Shown one piece after another: positions 32,901-41,127 of a stretch of 64,000 nucleotides of DNA. The notes below the pieces were generated by a model. The model was not told where the DNA came from. It did not search any database and saw only the letters and a list, made by a program, of their open reading frames with translations. The stretch comes from Durusdinium trenchii (Eukaryota > Sar > Dinophyceae > Suessiales > Symbiodiniaceae). The position numbers and the translations under genes were made by a program. Positions within the stretch are counted from its first letter, which is position 1; each line of letters opens with the position of its first letter. The stretch covers positions 62,001 through 126,000 of the forward strand of contig CAXAMN010003058.1 of NCBI GenBank assembly GCA_963970005.1. Reading direction: 5' to 3'.

Positions 32901-35587
32901 AACCAATCATGTCCACAATCGATCTGAATGATGTGGTTCTCAGTCATGTTGACACGCAAGTGTCGTAGAAAATCGAGCTCTTTCTTCACATTGTATATGC
33001 GCTGCCTCTTCTTCTCAGGTGCCATGACCACTGTTCTGGTCTCTGGTGCATCTCTCTTCTCGCCTCTGTCATCGGGAACGTTGACGTCCATCTTGTCGTC
33101 ATCCTTATTGATGGTCGACTGACTTGCTGGCTCTTCCACAGGATCAGGATGATAGTGGAACAAGTAGATGGTGCACATCTCTTCACGAGAGTAGTTGGAA
33201 ATCCTCTTCATCTTCAAGAATCCGTCGGAGAAGTGCTCTTGCACGGCGTAGCCTTGTCCTCCATGAATCCATGAGATGAGATGACCAACTGTGTTCGATG
33301 GAGGCTTGATGTTCCGCAAGCTTCGTCCAAGTAGAACTCCATGGACTTGATGCTTGCTCAAACCTTTGTAGATGTGCTGCACCCACAACATGATCTTCCT
33401 TGCATGATCATCCTCACGAGGGAAGAATCGCCACTTGCCATTTCTCTTCAGCCAACCATAGATGTTCGTCTTGTATTCTGTGAGGCTTTCGACAAATCTC
33501 ATCAACTTCCTCAAGGCATCTTCTGTCTCCATGTTCGGCAAGGTGAAGTGGAAAATGCCCTTATAGGATCGGATGTGTCTGAGTGCTACCAGATATGGCT
33601 TTCCTTGATATTGGATGATTGCCACACCGTCATCAGCGTCCAGTCGTAGCAACAAAGCAGGTCCACGCCAACCAGGGTCGTTCTTCACCTCTCTATAGAA
33701 TTCAACCTCTGATGTACCAGCAATGAGCTGGTCGAGGTCGAGCTGGTGTGTCCTGGTTCTGGCTGCTCGTGCTACACGATCTTCAATCACAGCTTGATGA
33801 GCTTGTGCAAGTGCTGTTTGCCGGATTCTCATCGCCTTCTCAAAGACAGTGACATCTGTCTCCTGGGCTCCAACAACACTCATAATGCCACGGCTCTCAG
33901 GATCATAGAAGCCATTTGGAAGAGTGCCAAACACTGCCATGGATGGTGTCACGCCACCGTAGGACAGGGTGATGTTGTGAGCCATGCAGCTCTCCTGAGC
34001 TATCTCTTCATTCTCTGGCGCGAGGCCTTGTCGTTGAAGTTCTGCTCGTAGCTTGTACATGGTGAGCTTCATCAGACCCACATGTCGTTCCACCAAGCCA
34101 GTGCCAGTGTGCTGTTCGGCTCCATGTCCTTGTGTTGTGCCACGTGGCGCACGCTCAATGGAGAGTCGTTCAAACTCTGCTGCAGTCTCATGTGACATCA
34201 AGGATACTTGTTGATCGAGAACAAGTCGTCGAGGTGGTCCAAATAGAAAGATCCATGCCTTCTTAAATGCCGTCAGCAAATCGTCAGATTCTTGTCCTTC
34301 AATCGTCGTGCACATTTTGAAGCGAGTTGCTTCATCACAAAGAAGCATGAACCAGGTGTTCTCCCACATGAATAGGTCCATCTGTACTGATTCATTGAAA
34401 CTGCTTGCTCCTCGTGCTCGAACTTGTGGACGATTGGGAAGTCTGACATACTTCCTGCAGATGGCACAGCATTGAACCGCCTCAGTCGCCAACTTGATGA
34501 CTTCAGGTGACATTCCAGCTTTCTGCAGTAAGTTCGTGAAGTCGGAGATCGGAGAATGCCAAAGCCGCTCGTGAAGACCAAGTAGGAGGTGCTTGACCTT
34601 CGTGTGGTTCTCGTCTTCCATGAGCTTAGGAATGCGAACCAACACTCTTCGCAAGTTGTAGTTCGGCTTCAATGGCTTGATCTCCTCAACTGACTTTGTC
34701 TGCAGTTCCTCATCTTCATAAGGTGCAATCTGAGTTGGATCTCGTTCAGCTGGGTCTCCTGGTCGATCGAGTATTACTGGAGGTGTCAAAGGTGCTCTCT
34801 TGAGATCAGCTATGCTCTTCTCATCCATCTCGTCGAGGTTCTGGGCAGGCTGCACGATACCGGGTTCGTCAGGTCTTGTTCTTGGCCTTGATGCTGGTGT
34901 TGATGGCGAAGGTGCCATATCGTGCTCCACTCCATAGATGGTGATTGCCCAGTCATCCTCGTCGAGTGCTGCGTTGATCTGGCTGAAACTCATCTCTCGC
35001 AAATCTTCTGGAGGGTGAATGTCCCATGCTTTCACATTGCCTCTCACTTGCATCCGTAGGTATGATGATGTCAATGGAAGCTTCGGCTCTGCTGATGCAA
35101 GATGGAAAGGTCGGAGTTCAATCTTCACTCCTTTGACTTGAATCAAGTCCTTGAAGAACTCCTTGAAGAGGCTCATGAGCATAGGGTTGTCCAGCCAGTG
35201 AACATAGTCGATCTTTCTCCTTGCTGCTTCATTGAAGACACCCATAGTGGCATTGATGGTTTCGAGGAGGAGCTTCTTGAGCATGTGTGTAGTTGGCACG
35301 GAGAGCGCTTTGCTGGTGAGGTTCTTGATCTCCACGCCCTCATAGAGCTCCGCCTCGGCCTCTTGCTTCCACTTCTTCATGGCATCCATTTCAGCTTCAA
35401 GCTTCTTCTTTCTTCGTGGATTTTCTTCGGATGGCCATCGTCCATGTCGACACTGTCCCGGCACCAAAGTGTGCTCTATATTGCGGGGACAATGACGTCC
35501 AAGCTGGCATCGGACACAATCATAGTAGTGACCAAGCGTCACTGCGTAAGCATCATGTGGCCAAATTTTCAGCTTGAGTAGGTTCAT
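29936..35587 (-). CDS. copia Pol polyprotein: integrase, reverse transcriptase, RNase H and C-terminal extension
   Basis: A frame of 1,883 codons. Residues 24-50 hold a Cys cluster (CVRCQLGRHC then QCRHGRW). The integrase has an HHCC zinc region (about 335-385) and a DDE core: Asp in VQMDLF (about 404), Asp in LVLDQQ (about 456) and Glu in GLVERH (about 498), 41 residues after the second Asp. Reverse transcriptase includes LDIAGAFLKG and the catalytic HVDD (about 1179, the copia YVDD box). RNase H includes FHDAS, SHGETLA and LADSLTK (about 1500). Residues 1520-1883 are an extension: hydrophobic segments at about 1567-1600 and 1613-1635, an acidic run, a long coiled coil, and a C-terminal motif with H-x3-CPH...C-x2-CC. 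The frame has no internal stop. It lacks its own upstream start because the chain enters by frame change near 35617. Confidence 0.95.
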   Translation of the reverse strand: MNLLKLKIWPHDAYAVTLGHYYDCVRCQLGRHCPRNIEHTLVPGQCRHGRWPSEENPRRKKKLEAEMDAMKKWKQEAEAELYEGVEIKNLTSKALSVPTTHMLKKLLLETINATMGVFNEAARRKIDYVHWLDNPMLMSLFKEFFKDLIQVKGVKIELRPFHLASAEPKLPLTSSYLRMQVRGNVKAWDIHPPEDLREMSFSQINAALDEDDWAITIYGVEHDMAPSPSTPASRPRTRPDEPGIVQPAQNLDEMDEKSIADLKRAPLTPPVILDRPGDPAERDPTQIAPYEDEELQTKSVEEIKPLKPNYNLRRVLVRIPKLMEDENHTKVKHLLLGLHERLWHSPISDFTNLLQKAGMSPEVIKLATEAVQCCAICRKYVRLPNRPQVRARGASSFNESVQMDLFMWENTWFMLLCDEATRFKMCTTIEGQESDDLLTAFKKAWIFLFGPPRRLVLDQQVSLMSHETAAEFERLSIERAPRGTTQGHGAEQHTGTGLVERHVGLMKLTMYKLRAELQRQGLAPENEEIAQESCMAHNITLSYGGVTPSMAVFGTLPNGFYDPESRGIMSVVGAQETDVTVFEKAMRIRQTALAQAHQAVIEDRVARAARTRTHQLDLDQLIAGTSEVEFYREVKNDPGWRGPALLLRLDADDGVAIIQYQGKPYLVALRHIRSYKGIFHFTLPNMETEDALRKLMRFVESLTEYKTNIYGWLKRNGKWRFFPREDDHARKIMLWVQHIYKGLSKHQVHGVLLGRSLRNIKPPSNTVGHLISWIHGGQGYAVQEHFSDGFLKMKRISNYSREEMCTIYLFHYHPDPVEEPASQSTINKDDDKMDVNVPDDRGEKRDAPETRTVVMAPEKKRQRIYNVKKELDFLRHLRVNMTENHIIQIDCGHDWLTGCHMWSEVCNQFMVEQHLREKEKLPQLFHFHYKRTHQAYACLRTAEIYQVDQETRNIEEADITADIWPAVEEADRNEIKQFVDEKAFAKIHKMKITGEYVQIDARWVRKRKRYPDKSIRIKSRLCARGCLDGQKGELTTRSTTATRLSQRILVSRASWSRKMSLESLDIAGAFLKGFDFEKIRKTLQKKGIQAPVRMVVIFPPLNVWRHLAEFSDEFKVPERELHNYGLLCLKPVYGLNDAPLAWQFSLHDFIRESGAEPSHLDENCWTWKKDGENIAMVTTHVDDLAITGTPEWLDDAYDSFVKKFGKVTRQQLPFTHCGCEYLRTADGYMISQQEFSEKITPAPVPAREDDSRLTPAEVSDLRSILGALLWVTATRLDVIADVSALQSRVTVAEVKDLKQANNVLTKVKEFADVGLRYRYFRTKHRRLVCFHDASAASKGRNYAQEGVVIALADDEWRNITIDFEHTCETEEHELMHGGVMHVLHSHGAKAKRVSYSTSHGETLAMVNALESATLCMIRLSEMLHPQHPPSLKDLIKIQTAGNPEMPLDMYGDARDVYELITGSKTMPQDKTQRLYVLSIKEARLDGRVRMVTLVPTNYMLADSLTKSMVHEMMLMLLTTGLIRLHGVEKHPIVTRVLPTIDFDEHDLMLKDEEMILKAEKDESMVRTTHASVLVGLAAFATSKKMLAAMMPTLAFGTLVDAQSTEPENQEQKSYFSVYLMIFITVILAVMLERMVTSWMSKKRRIQHVKIESDDDDDMDVDQEGDQPSSSGASFQRKRKASPRDTWEDLARKVIDEKETRKRKNKKSEEDAHLQQQEIDSLKFDNEWWKDKYEKLEEKYDDKDFELKNLKNDMTVVNARKMVLESTVSDMRAGLVKLEDENAELKMKLDRKTAASSERPAPLTPRITDNAEMAGEIEKLQKMVKFKDQEIMRHLARIKSLELPEAIFITKTGKKFHREGCPHLREGEHVRPREAFGKCSSCCG

Positions 35588-37033
35588 GTAGGCCAGGTAC
35601 TGGATGATGTCCCTGGCACATTCCTTTTGGGTAAACTGCTGACATCGAAGTCCTGGTCAGACCAGATGGGCCTGTGCCTTTGAGCTGAGTGTGTGGAACA
35701 CCGCAATGACCTCCGCATCGAAGTCCAGTGTGCTTCCAACGAATGTTGGATCCAAAGCCAGTGGGCTTCATGATGGGGTAGCCGTGTTCATCTTGAGCTC
35801 CATGCATGCACTGGTCCACTCTCTGTCTGCTCTTGTTGCCAGGAATTCGTTGCAGTCGTAGAGGATTCTCTGGAAGTTCTTGCCATGATTGTGCTCCATA
35901 AGGTTGTTCTATGTTGTAGCCGCGGCCATTGGCATCTTGTCGTGCAGAAAGATCTTGACATAGTTGTAGAGCAGGTCTATCTTGTAGACGTTCACACATC
36001 TTCTCATCAGGATCTTTCGTAGATGCCGCAACTGACCATGGTGCACAGTCCGGAGACATATGAAGCACTCCAGGTTGGAACTCTTCGTAAGCTGCGTGGA
36101 TCATACCACGATGGCTTGCTACCCGCATGTCCCAGCCGTACCGGTAGTCGACGGGGAAACCAACCATGAGTCCAGCAAGAAGCAACGTCAGCGACAATCT
36201 TCCACTGCCACTGAACAACTCCCAGAAGTGCCATCGCAATCCTCGTCCTCGAACTCTCTTGAACCAGCTGTCAAAGTTCTTGGGAGTCACCGGCGTCAAT
36301 CCGCTCTTGGTGTAGAACTCCTCAGGGATTGCTTTGTATCGTCTCTTCAACTTGGCTTGATCTGCCGTCTCGGGGATCATGTCGCCAGTGTAGCTGAGGA
36401 AGACGTTCTTCTCTTCATCATAGCTTGCCTCACGTAGACCTTGTTCATCATGAATTGCCGGGGCCAAAATGGCAGGTCCGGCAGGGTGCTCGTTGATCAA
36501 GTGGTTTGAATTCTTCGCAGGCTCTTTGCTCCCGTCGTTCTTCATGCACTGCTCTGCCAAAATGGCTGATGGTGAAACTTCGTCCTCGGAGTCGCGCTCT
36601 TCTGCAATTGGTGATAGGCTCTTGTTCTTCTCGCTGTTCATGAGGTCGTAGGGCTCCTCGGACTTCTTCTGCTGTTCCTCATCGATGAAGTGAATCTTCC
36701 TGGAAGGAACAGGATTCCGTAGTTCATCTTCTTCTCCATTCTCGCAAGCCAAATGATCACAACCAACATCATGATCTTGGCTCTTCATTGGGCCTTTGTC
36801 TCGTTCATGTTCACGATTGTAATCACACCGGTCATCCTCTGCCGCCGTCTGGGAATGGAAGCAGTGTCTGACCCGTGGTTGCACGTCAGGCCAAACTTTC
36901 GAAGTGATCTCGGTGATCTTCTGGAAGAAAGCGATGGCCTCGTGCTTCGAAGCTCTTGGAACCTTCTCGTTCTGAACGTTGTCACAAGGCAGGATGTAGT
37001 GTCCAGAAAATCTCTGAGCAGGATCCTAAAGAA
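35553..37033 (-). CDS. polyprotein segment with C5-cytosine methyltransferase-like domain
   Basis: The same frame is open from about 37033 to 35553 on the minus strand, between protease and integrase. After a hydrophilic acidic linker (36750-36330) come three blocks in the order of C5-methyltransferases. The first is motif I-like ELFSGSGRLSLTLLLAG (36186-36230; SAM-binding FxGxG). The second is motif IV-like SPDCAPWS (36033-36056), with a Cys in the catalytic position. The third is motif VI-like IEQP (35901-35912). A Cys/His-rich block and RTSMSAVYPKGMC close the domain. Cytosine methyltransferases inside dinoflagellate copia elements have been reported, so the domain type is expected knowledge; its activity here is inference. 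No clear motif VIII or target-recognition region is seen. It is joined to neighbours by one-base frame changes at about 37033 and 35617. Confidence 0.75.
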
Positions 37034-37245
37034 CTTCACGTGATTGACCTCTGCATCCATGGCGTCCTTGGTGTTCAGAACAAGCATGCCATCACCATTC
37101 TCGAACCAATCTGTCAAGATTGATGCACCCAATCGACGAAGAGTCGGGTTGCCAACCAGTGCTGGGCATAGGCTTCCAGCTCCACCAATGACCTCCGCCG
37201 TGTAGGTGATGGGTTGTCCTGCGGTCGCCATGGTCAACGTGACCT
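36785..37245 (-). CDS. polyprotein segment C-terminal to the protease motif
   Basis: The meaningful part is about 37245-37033, carrying TYTAEVIGGAGSLCPALVGN and continuing to VNHVKFF. It is entered from the protease frame by a one-base change at about 37245 (the donor frame stops at 37234) and left by another at about 37033. After 37033 this frame becomes Arg/Ser-rich nonsense while the next frame is sensible. It probably forms the C-terminal half of the aspartic protease or the linker after it. Confidence 0.7.
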
Positions 37246-38155
37246 AGTTGACTCGCTGTTTCCTGAAATGCCGGAAACTGGAGTGATCTTGTTGCGGTTG
37301 ATCTCCATCTCGCCCATGGAGCAACTCTTGAGCATTCTGAGGGTCTCGCTACCAACCAGCCCGGATGCAGCTCCGGGATCGATGAGCAAACCATAGCGTT
37401 CTTGCCCATGGATGGTATGGTAGCTCATCTGTGTCTCTTCTTTCTTCATGTTGAAGACCATGAAGTTCATCTTGAGCTTCTTGTCATAGTGATCCTTCGT
37501 AGTATACTCAGGCTGACCTGAATATCCCTCAGTTGGCTTCTTGAAGTCCTCATCCTCGGATGACGTGTGGATCACGAAGCTCTCGGCCTTCTTGGTCGTC
37601 TTGACCTCCTTGGAGCTTGTGGCAACTTCTTGCGGAGTTGAGGCATCAGGAATGCCTTCGCTGATCGACAGACCACCACGAGGCTTGCAGTTGTCCTCCT
37701 CCTGGTAGGCGTAGTAGTGGCCTTTTCGACCAAAGCCTTTTCCTTTTCCTTTGCCTTTGCTTCTCCAAGGATACTTGCTCTTGCCTTTGCTCTTTCCTTT
37801 GAAGTTGGGTCGCCATCTCCAGAATCCTTTTGACTTTCCTTTTCCTTTGTAGTTGTGGCTGCCCTTCTTGTTCTTGCCCTTGCCAAGTGGACAATCTCGA
37901 ACTCGGTGGAACTTGCTGCCACAGTTGAAGCAGCCGTCGTCACTGCCCTTGCCTTTTCCTTTGTAATAGGCTTCGTTGTACTCGCCCGAGACATTGGAGT
38001 CGCTTGCTGAACCAGATGTCATGCCAGCCTCAAGGTCCACCTCTTGCCATGACTCATCGCTGGCATCATGGTTCTCATAGTAGTTCTCGTCGTTGGCGTA
38101 CTCCTCATAGACCCATTCACCTTCATCGGCCTCTTCATAGCCATACCACCATCTC
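37234..38155 (-). CDS. Gag C-terminus with zinc knuckle, and aspartic protease
   Basis: An acidic Tyr-rich linker is followed by a CX2CX4HX4C zinc knuckle (37891-37932: CFNCGSKFHRVRDC) and a Lys/Gly-rich nucleic-acid-binding tract. After a spacer comes the protease active-site region LLIDPGAASGLVG (37352-37388). Retroviral-type proteases use D-T/S-G; here the second residue is Pro. That may be a dinoflagellate-element feature or a loss-of-function change. The frame is open from 38388, but only the part below about 38155 continues the Gag protein. It ends at a TGA at 37234, just after the frame moves. Confidence 0.85.
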
Positions 38156-38902
38156 ATAGTCATCGCCCCAGTCCTGGTAGTAGGCGTCGTAGTCGCCATA
38201 GGACTCATCATTCTCTTCATAGAGGATCTGGGCGTCATCAGGTTCTCGCCGATTAGGGTTGATGCGCAATGCCAGAGCTCGAGCGTCGTTAAAGCGAGTG
38301 TAGTCGCCACCAACCTGCAGTTTGATGTCATCAACCGTCTTGGATGGCAAGCCAGAGTTCTTGAACCATAGGAAGAACTTGCCAACATCGTTCAACTGCA
38401 GTCCAGCTCTGTCATGAGCATCATCGTACCGGCTATCGAACTCGACGCTGTATTCGGACAGGCTGAGCTTTCCTCTTGCAAGGCCAAAGAACTTGTCCAG
38501 TGCTTGTGTCGCCAGATCTTGGTCTTGCTGACCGAATGCCGTGCGGAGTGCATTGGCCAAGAATTGCACTCCTGAGGGAATGTGGTTCTGGATGATCACA
38601 TTGGTCGCTGGGTCGCGGACTTCATCCACAGCTAGTCGAACCAGCGCTGCATCGCCAACATCGAAGGTGCCGTCTGGCCTTGGCACTCTCAGAGACATGG
38701 CGATCGTGGATGCTCGACCATAGAGTCGTCCAGCCACCAGTGGACCGATGGCTTCATCCTCCACATTGGCAATCCGGTACCAAAGCTTCAGCTTGTCGAA
38801 GTAGGTCCTCAAGGGATACGAAGCATCACCTGGAATCCAACCCGGCGGAATGTCCCGCCGATACTCCTGGAGCGGAATGCTCCCAGAGCTGGGTGGATTC
38901 AT
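38135..38902 (-). CDS. Gag N-terminal region
   Basis: 255 codons from ATG at 38902, the first ATG after the leader. It has a helical capsid-like composition with WIPGDASYPLRTYFDKLKLW near the N-terminus and a DKFFGLARGKLSLSEY block, as in copia-type Gag (UBN2-like) proteins. The frame runs out after GDDYE at about 38150, and the protein continues in the frame one base downstream (a +1 shift). Confidence 0.85.
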   Translation of the reverse strand: MNPPSSGSIPLQEYRRDIPPGWIPGDASYPLRTYFDKLKLWYRIANVEDEAIGPLVAGRLYGRASTIAMSLRVPRPDGTFDVGDAALVRLAVDEVRDPATNVIIQNHIPSGVQFLANALRTAFGQQDQDLATQALDKFFGLARGKLSLSEYSVEFDSRYDDAHDRAGLQLNDVGKFFLWFKNSGLPSKTVDDIKLQVGGDYTRFNDARALALRINPNRREPDDAQILYEENDESYGDYDAYYQDWGDDYEMVVWL

Positions 38903-38971
38903 AGTCCAGCAATCTTGTAATCGATGGAGTCCACGGGGCCTGTGATGAGGTTCTCAAGGATGTAGTATTTA

Positions 38972-39057
38972 TTCCTCTTGGGTTCAACCCCAAGTGAGGT
39001 AGTTTTCTGTGTTGTTTGTTCCTCTTGGGTTCAACCCCAAGTGAGGTAGTTTTCTGT
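38972..39057 (-). repeat. duplicated 39-bp stem-loop in the retrotransposon leader
   Basis: A 39-bp sequence is repeated exactly at 38972-39010 and 39019-39057. Each copy contains CTTGGGTTCAACCCCAAG flanked by CCTC and GAGG, able to fold into a stem-loop of about ten base pairs. It lies between the primer-binding site and the gag ATG, where packaging or dimerisation signals occur in LTR elements. Confidence 0.85.
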
Positions 39058-39223
39058 CCTCGTCAGAGCCTTCTGACTTCTCTTGCCACCGACCGAGCAG
39101 GATCTCGATCTCCTCCTCCAAAGGCCCTGCAGACCAGAGCCTACCGCGCAACTCGCGGTAGCAGCCAAGCCGAGCGCCAGCAGCCTATGGCGGCGCTGGA
39201 AGGATCGGCAACGGAGCACTAGG

Positions 39224-39235
39224 CTCCACTACCAA
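39224..39235 (-). promoter_or_regulatory. putative tRNA primer-binding site
   Basis: Directly 3' of the 5' LTR on the minus strand the sequence reads TGGTAGTGGAGC (after one or two T). It starts with the TGG that pairs with tRNA CCA ends and resembles the initiator-tRNA-Met site TGGTATCAGAGC used by many copia elements, with 8 of 12 positions alike. The identity of the tRNA is inferred. Confidence 0.65.
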
Positions 39236-39342
39236 ACTCGACAGATTTGTGCCCAAGGCGCCTGCGGTATCGTGTCATGTGAAACATGTTCTACACTTGA
39301 TCATAGCCATAAGGCCGTGAGGCATGAACTCAGAATTTCACT
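39236..39342 (-). repeat. 5' LTR of the copia element
   Basis: 107 bp, base-for-base identical to the 3' LTR, followed outward by the GTTTG duplication. The identity indicates very recent insertion or gene conversion. Confidence 0.9.
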
Positions 39343-39347
39343 GTTTG
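39343..39347. other. target-site duplication, right copy (GTTTG)
   Basis: Matches 29766-29770. Confidence 0.9.
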
Positions 39348-41127
39348 AATGTGTTGCTGTCCTTCTTTTGCTAGTGGGGTAGGCCGCCGAGGGTAGCATT
39401 GGTGGTAGTGATACTGATAGTGGCAGTAGTGTAGTTGTAGTTGTAGTAGTTGGTAGTTAGTAGCGGCAGCAATCGAAGTGGAGAAAGAAAAAAGCATGGA
39501 AAAAGAAAGTCATGCAGCAACTAACTAACGCCGACGACTTGTGGACTCCATACTCGCATTGCCCGTCACGTCCCTGCAAAAGGACAAACTACTGCTACGG
39601 CAACACCATGTTGCATTTGTAGGCCCAGACGTAGTCAAAGCCTTTCATCACTGGCTGCACAAAAATAGGACCCGACCTGCATGCATACTCCTACTGCACA
39701 TGACAGCAATTCGAGAAGAAACTTGCAACATTGTTGCTGGAAAAAAAAATACAGCGGAGTCACCCGCCTGAAGCGACACATGCCACGATACCCCACGCCA
39801 TAGCCACCCAGTTGAAGCTCCATTCGGTCCTGGTGCTTCATGCATTTTTACCTTCCAAACCAAACTGGTGACTCAGCTGGACAAATCCAAGGTCTGGGCG
39901 CATTGGATTTTCATTGGACGGTGGCCAGGCGCAATCTGGAGATTGTTCTACAAATTGTGCTTCAGCCGGGGCGCTTTCAAGTATGCTGGCACCGACTTGT
40001 AGTCTGCAACGTAGGCAAACCTTGGTAGTCAGAGAATCAGAAGTAGCCGCTCTTCAACTGTCAGGCTGTGCTTTACTAGCCATCCCGTTTACATTCATGT
40101 GCACTGTAAATGTTTGAGGTACATGGTCCAGGTCAAATCATACCAGGTACACCAATTACATTGTCAAATTTGTGAGGCCCTATTGTTTCCCAATGTTTTG
40201 GAACCTTGCTCTGGCGGGTAGCATTGTTTTTTTTGTGATGAACACTCTTATATACGTAGTTTTGTGATCATCGCAAAAATGTTGATGTCATATGCCTTAC
40301 CGCGTTCCCATATATATATAAATACAGACCTATGATCCTATGTATTCTGAACTATTCTATCTATTCTTATGTTGCTTAGTATAACTATATAATACATGTG
40401 TGTGTGCTCGCAAAGGCCGCGACCAAATTCGATTTGCAGACGCCTCCATCATGTGAATGTGTCGCTCACATCTGCAACCATGTTCAAAGAAGGGCAGAAT
40501 CGATATTCTGACTCACGCTCAACATGGACTGGTGTTCCTCTTTCACAATGCATGTATGCATGTTGCACAATAGGAAAGGCTCCACAGCTGCAAACATCCG
40601 CAGAACTCCCAAACCTCGAGGATTCGCTTGCGGCCTTTGATAGCTGGCCGCGGGAACAAGAAAATTGCATTCTCTCATCGGTGTTCACCAGAGGTCACAT
40701 GCATCACAGATGAACTCTTTGGACTTGCGCCTGGTTCTTCAAACACTCAGCCTCCTTCGATGCACCCTAATAAGCCTTTGTAGGATGTTCCGGGCCCTTC
40801 AAGCTTGACTTCCTTGACCCGAGAGTCCTCGACCTTTCAAACATTCTCAAACATTCTTGACTCCCACTGAGGTTCAGACTCACCTTGGACAAGCCATCAT
40901 GAAAAACTATCACGGGATAGTCCTCACGTTCATTGAACCTCGCACGGCATGGACGGTCAAGTCAAGTCAGGTCAACTAAAATTGAATGCTCTTGAGTACT
41001 CTTGAGCAACCGGGGAAAACGGAAGCTTGCCTCGTCCATAAGATCGGCAAGCTTCGCTCAAAGTCGGCCAGGAGCTTCTCGCGGTCACCTTGCAACGCAG
41101 ATTTGAACATCCTCCTCGCCAGAACCC
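39348..41127. other. gene-poor stretch
   Basis: Begins with low-complexity TAGTGG/TTGTAG triplet-like DNA (39390-39480), then (TA)n at 40309-40322. Short frames show no domain. No gene is called. Confidence 0.5.

Larger units (their letters stand above)
29771..39342 (-). mobile_element. complete Ty1/copia-type LTR retrotransposon with methyltransferase-like domain
   Basis: The element is 9.57 kb, bounded by identical 107-bp direct repeats (29771-29877 and 39236-39342) and a GTTTG duplication. Read on the minus strand it runs 5' LTR, primer-binding site, 0.33-kb leader, gag, zinc knuckle, protease, methyltransferase-like domain, Cys cluster, integrase, reverse transcriptase, RNase H, a roughly 360-residue C-terminal extension, and 3' LTR. 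Integrase precedes reverse transcriptase, which defines the copia order. The frame changes near 38150, 37245, 37033 and 35617, each by one base. These could be lesions, assembly errors or, less likely, several recoding sites. Two dozen substantial frames on the plus strand across this interval are antisense shadows. Confidence 0.95.

Noticed and set aside
38972-39057. GGTTCAACCC resembling a tRNA B box.
   Set aside because: No acceptor stem, D arm or anticodon arm can be formed around it, and it is duplicated within a retroelement leader.
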